Positions 60,753 through 64,000 of a DNA stretch of 64,000 bases are shown here, in pieces. Position 1 is the stretch's first letter; every line of letters starts with the position of its first letter. The position numbers and the translations under genes are program-made. This stretch comes from Amphibacillus jilinensis Y1 (GTDB taxonomy: Bacteria; Bacillota; Bacilli; Bacillales; Amphibacillaceae). Below the pieces are notes generated by a model. The model saw nothing but the letters and a program-made list of their open reading frames with translations. It was not told where the DNA came from and did not search any database. The DNA lies in NCBI RefSeq assembly GCF_000306965.1, contig NZ_JH976438.1, positions 15,287 to 79,286 on the forward strand. Direction: 5' to 3'.

Positions 60753-62924
60753 ATGAACAAACCAAAACTGAAAAAGATTGTATGGATGACGGTACTCATT
60801 GGTGCGGTCATTTTTTTATTGTTTCTTTCCCTGTTTACTGTAACACAGGCTGCTGGGTTGGTCGATGATACGGTATCAGAGGACAATCTTTATTCCTTGT
60901 ACCCACTCGACCATTATCAGTTAGATTTTTACGTCGATTCGGGTTGGGATTGGTTGCCTTGGAATTGGGATGATGGAATCGGAAAACAAGTCATGTACGG
61001 ACTGTACACGATCACCAATTTTATTTGGATTATCAATTTATATCTTTCAAATGCCACTGGTTATTTAGTACAACAAGCGTATTCCCTTGATTTTATTTCC
61101 GAAACAGCAACCGCCATCGGTAAAAATATGCAAACACTAGCTGGAGTTACTGCACAAGGTTTTGGAACAGAAGGCTTTTATGTTGGTTTCCTCCTTCTCT
61201 TTGTATTAATTTTGGGTATTTATGTGACCTACACAGGTTTGATGAAACGTGAAACGACTAAAGCCATTCGAGCAGTGATTAATTTTCTAGTGGTGTTTAT
61301 CGTATCGGCTGCTTTTATTGCATTTGCTCCAACCTATATTACAAAAATTAATGATTTTTCCGCAGATGTGAGTGAAGCAGCCCTTGACTTAGGGACAAAC
61401 ATTCTTATGCCTAACTCTAACAGTCAAGGAAGAGATAGCGTTGATATGATCCGTAATAATCTCTTTTCCATTCAAGTGGAACAACCATGGTTATTATTGC
61501 AGTTTGATAACTCGGACAAAGCAGCGATTGGAGAAGAACGAGTGGACGCTTTAGTTTCCATCAGTCCTGATACAAACAATGGAGAAGATCGAGAAGCAGC
61601 CGTGCAAGCAGAAATTGAGGATCACGATAATAAAAACTTGACCATTACCAAAACGACTACTCGCTTAGGGATGGTCTTTTTCTTATTTCTATTTAATATT
61701 GGAATTTCGATTTTCGTATTTCTCTTATCAGGGATGATGATTTTCTCCCAATTGCTATTTATTGTGTTTGCGACATTTCTTCCTATTAGTTTCCTCCTTT
61801 CCATGATACCGACTTTCGAAAATATGGGAAAACAGGCCATTTTAAAGCTGTTTAACGTGATTATGCTGCGTGCTGGAATCACGCTTGTGATTACGATTGC
61901 CTTTAGCATTTCTTCTATGTTGTACAGCTTAACGAGCACCTATCCGTTTTTCTTAATTGCTTTTTTGCAGATTGTGACTTTCGCTGGGATCTATCTAAAG
62001 CTTGGTGACATCATGAGTATGTTTCGATTGCAAAGTAGCGATAGTCAACAAGTCGGACGAAGTGTTATGCGGCGTCCCAAACAAATGGCATATCGAGGTA
62101 GTCGCCGATTGCAACGTTCCATTGGTCGCACGTTGACAGGTGTCACTGCTGGGGCGACTGTGGGTAAGATGATGAGTAAATCAGGAAAAACACAAAACGC
62201 TTTCTCCCTTCGCCGTCCTATACAAAGTCTACATTCTATGCGGTCCAACAAAACAGAAAAACCTAATCAGGAGAGAAAATCACTTAGTCAAAAGATCGGA
62301 CAAACCACTGGTAAAGTGCTGGATACAAAAAATCGTGTACGTGTCAATATGCAACATCGAAAACAGCAAGTAAAAGATTTACCAACAACAGCAAAATATG
62401 CTGTGACACAAGGAAAAGAAAAACTTCAACAACCTAGTAAAGATTTTAGAAAAGGAGTCCATCAAGCGAAAGAACAACGGCAACGTGAAAACACGGAACG
62501 TACGAGCAAACATCGTCAAACGATTGCAGAAAGACGACAAGCTTTGGATAAAAAGCAGAAAAATACCACTGCTTACTCCAATAAACCAACGGTACAAAAG
62601 AATTCTCGTTCTCCTTTCATCAAAGAGAAACAGAATATAAAACCGAAAGAAAAGTTAGTTCCTGAAAATGATCAAAGAAAACAAATACCTGTGCAAAAAG
62701 AAAAAATACACACTTTACGGAATCCAAAGGAAAAAGTAAATCCAACTTATAGAGAGTCGACTGAAAAAAAGCAACCTTATCAAAAGAAAAAAACTGTCCG
62801 ACCTCCAAAACAACCACCAAAAGAAAAACGAGTCATCGAACGTCCTGTTTTACCTAGAAAACGGACAAGACAAAAATTGAAGCCTCCGCGCAATAGACAA
62901 ACGGTTAGGAGGGATCGCTCATGA
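60753..62924 (+). CDS. VirB6-like mating-channel membrane protein (Tn916 Orf15-like, ConG type)
   Basis: 723 aa. Signal-like helix (about 8-32), then several helices (about 84-100, 138-162, 175-195, 300-330, 345-365, 375-425). The last 290 residues are soluble and very basic, rich in Lys, Arg, Gln and Pro (KEKLVPENDQRKQ), probably inside the cell and able to touch nucleic acid or the ATPases. The stop overlaps the next start (ATGA). Confidence 0.9.
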   Translation: MNKPKLKKIVWMTVLIGAVIFLLFLSLFTVTQAAGLVDDTVSEDNLYSLYPLDHYQLDFYVDSGWDWLPWNWDDGIGKQVMYGLYTITNFIWIINLYLSNATGYLVQQAYSLDFISETATAIGKNMQTLAGVTAQGFGTEGFYVGFLLLFVLILGIYVTYTGLMKRETTKAIRAVINFLVVFIVSAAFIAFAPTYITKINDFSADVSEAALDLGTNILMPNSNSQGRDSVDMIRNNLFSIQVEQPWLLLQFDNSDKAAIGEERVDALVSISPDTNNGEDREAAVQAEIEDHDNKNLTITKTTTRLGMVFFLFLFNIGISIFVFLLSGMMIFSQLLFIVFATFLPISFLLSMIPTFENMGKQAILKLFNVIMLRAGITLVITIAFSISSMLYSLTSTYPFFLIAFLQIVTFAGIYLKLGDIMSMFRLQSSDSQQVGRSVMRRPKQMAYRGSRRLQRSIGRTLTGVTAGATVGKMMSKSGKTQNAFSLRRPIQSLHSMRSNKTEKPNQERKSLSQKIGQTTGKVLDTKNRVRVNMQHRKQQVKDLPTTAKYAVTQGKEKLQQPSKDFRKGVHQAKEQRQRENTERTSKHRQTIAERRQALDKKQKNTTAYSNKPTVQKNSRSPFIKEKQNIKPKEKLVPENDQRKQIPVQKEKIHTLRNPKEKVNPTYRESTEKKQPYQKKKTVRPPKQPPKEKRVIERPVLPRKRTRQKLKPPRNRQTVRRDRS

Positions 62925-63874
62925 TATTATTACGGCTCAAAATTATGCTGATTGTCGGTGGGATAGGTTTCTTAGCGTTTCTAGGATTGCTTGCTTTTGT
63001 GGCTATTTTCATTTCAGATGAAGCGGATTTTGATTCTTCTATGGATATTGGTTCACCAGGTGATTTGCGGAATGTATCTCTATCCGAAGATGTGTTGGCT
63101 CATCAAGCAATGGTGGAAAAATACGCAAGTGAATATGGAATCAGCGACTATGTACCGATCTTACTTGCGATTATTGCCGTTGAAAGTGGCGGTACTGCCG
63201 AAGATGTCATGCAAAGCAGTGAATCGTTAGGATTACCGCCTAACACCTTAGATACGGAAGCCTCTATTAAGCAAGGAACGAAATATCTTGCGGACTTATT
63301 GCAGTCAGCAGAAACAAAAGGTGTTGATGATTCAACCGTACTCCAATCTTATAACTATGGCGGTGCTTTTATTGATTATGTAGCAGGACAAGGAAGCTCT
63401 TACTCTTTTAAACTAGCTGAAAGCTTTGCGAAAGAGCGGTCAGGAGGAAAGAAAGTCACCTATTCTAATCCCATTGCAGTCGAGAAAAACGGAGGTTGGA
63501 GATTTAGCTATGGCAATATGTTTTATGTGGATTTGTTGCAGCCTTACCTTCGTACAACGCCATCCTTTGATGATGATACTTTTCAATTAGTGATGGAAGA
63601 AGCTTTAAAATATGAGGGTTTTCCTTATGTTTTTGGTGGGGCTCATCCTGATACCTCCTTTGATTGCAGCGGACTTATGCAATGGATTTTCCGTGAAGCA
63701 GGAATTAATTTACCTCGTACCGCTCAAGAACAGTATGAAGCTACAGAACACATCCCTCTATCGGAAGCAAAGCCAGGAGATTTAGTATTTTTCCATTCGA
63801 CTTACAACACCGCCAATCACATTACGCACAATGGACTCTATCTTGGAGATAATCAAATGTTCCATGCGGGAGAT
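62921..63874 (+). CDS. cwlT: Cell-wall hydrolase CwlT-like (Tn916 Orf14-like), 5' exon cut by a group II intron
   Basis: The exon codes for 318 aa. Membrane helix (about 8-31), lysozyme-like domain (about 60-190; Glu in IAVESGG), then NlpC/P60 peptidase (about 220-318; Cys in SFDCSGLM, His in HITHNGLYLG). It opens peptidoglycan for the mating channel. The open frame continues to 63940 but its last 21 residues are intron readthrough. The intron enters between codons after Asp318, about where only the last C-terminal strand is missing, so splicing is needed for the complete protein. Confidence 0.88.
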
Positions 63875-64000
63875 GTGCGTCCAGATAGGACGGAAGTAGA
63901 AGTAGACGAAAGGAGGACAGAAAAAGGTACTACCCTGTAAGATAACACAGGAATCCACCTGACTAACCGAAAGGCGAAAGCTGAACGGAACAATAGCATA
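63875..64000 (+). mobile_element. Group II intron, 5' end (continues beyond the window)
   Basis: Starts with GTGCGTCCAGATAGG, the group II 5' end (GUGYG). Further matches to the Ll.LtrB type: GGTACTACCCTGTAAGATAA followed by CACAGG, and CTAACCGAAAGGCGAAAGCT. This is domain I of a mitochondrial-like (IIA) intron. It is in the same orientation as cwlT and so can be spliced from the message. The reverse transcriptase (LtrA-like) and 3' end should lie to the right. Tn5397 also carries a group II intron in its orf14. Confidence 0.9.

Larger units (their letters stand above)
46169..64000. mobile_element. Integrative conjugative element, Tn916/Tn5397/ICEBs1 type (left part)
   Basis: Conserved order helP-like, helP-like, tcpA, oriT, mobT, tcpD, ardA, tcpE, virB4-like, virB6-like, cwlT-like equals Tn916 orf23, 22, 21, 20, 19, 18, 17, 16, 15, 14. 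The B. subtilis-like gene order stops at rlmCD. The left border is somewhere in 46118-46830 and cannot be fixed. Integrase, excisionase, regulators and any resistance gene must lie beyond 64000. The element carries extra cargo at its left end, an IS110 insertion and a group II intron. Confidence 0.88.

Noticed and set aside
63875-63940. The last 21 residues of the wall-hydrolase open frame as its true C-terminus
   Set aside because: The DNA there matches a group II intron 5' end, and the residues are unlike the end of NlpC/P60 domains.

Overview
The window is from a low-GC Gram-positive bacterium of the Bacillaceae type. The first 46 kb follow the Bacillus subtilis gene order closely: pbuG, yebE, yebG, purEKBCSQLFMNHD, yerB, yerC, pcrB, pcrA, ligA, camS (yerH), gatCAB, dgkB (yerQ), rlmCD (yefA). 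Several exported proteins have acidic stretches, which would fit a salt-tolerant lineage, but that is only a weak inference. I see no rRNA, tRNA or CRISPR array.

Region 1 (1-5.1 kb): a TetR regulator divergent from an ABC exporter-like pair whose permease carries a long coiled coil. Region 2 (5.1-22 kb): purine uptake and synthesis. pbuG and the twelve-gene pur operon each have a pair of PurR-box-like sites, a sigma-A promoter and a guanine-type riboswitch with a terminator. In the pur leader a mobile repeat sits between the two halves of the antiterminator without destroying the pairing. Region 3 (22-46 kb): an ABC pair, a chemotaxis receptor, a catabolite-controlled 6-phospho-beta-glucosidase, then DNA repair (pcrA, ligA), archaeal-type lipid (pcrB), tRNA amidation (gatCAB), lipid kinase (dgkB) and 23S rRNA methylation (rlmCD) genes. 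Two unrecognised genes lie between dgkB and rlmCD.

Region 4 (46.2-64 kb) is the left part of an integrative conjugative element of the Tn916/Tn5397/ICEBs1 type next to rlmCD. Its conserved part is two HelP-like proteins, the TcpA coupling ATPase, oriT, the MobT relaxase, TcpD, ArdA, TcpE, a VirB4-like ATPase, a VirB6-like channel protein and a cell-wall hydrolase. Cargo in front is a three-gene cassette (cytosine-C5 methyltransferase, DUF262 protein, HEPN ribonuclease-like protein) ending at its own terminator, and a second cytosine-C5 methyltransferase. An IS110-family element lies between mobT and tcpD. A group II intron begins inside the wall-hydrolase gene at 63875 and runs off the end. 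Integrase, excisionase and regulators are not in view.

Nine copies of a roughly 110-150 bp two-hairpin repeat with imperfect terminal inverted repeats are scattered through intergenic spaces of the chromosomal part, often beside terminators; none is seen in the conjugative element. The best candidates for new biology are the methyltransferase/DUF262/HEPN cassette and the repeat family, including the copy lodged in the pur riboswitch.
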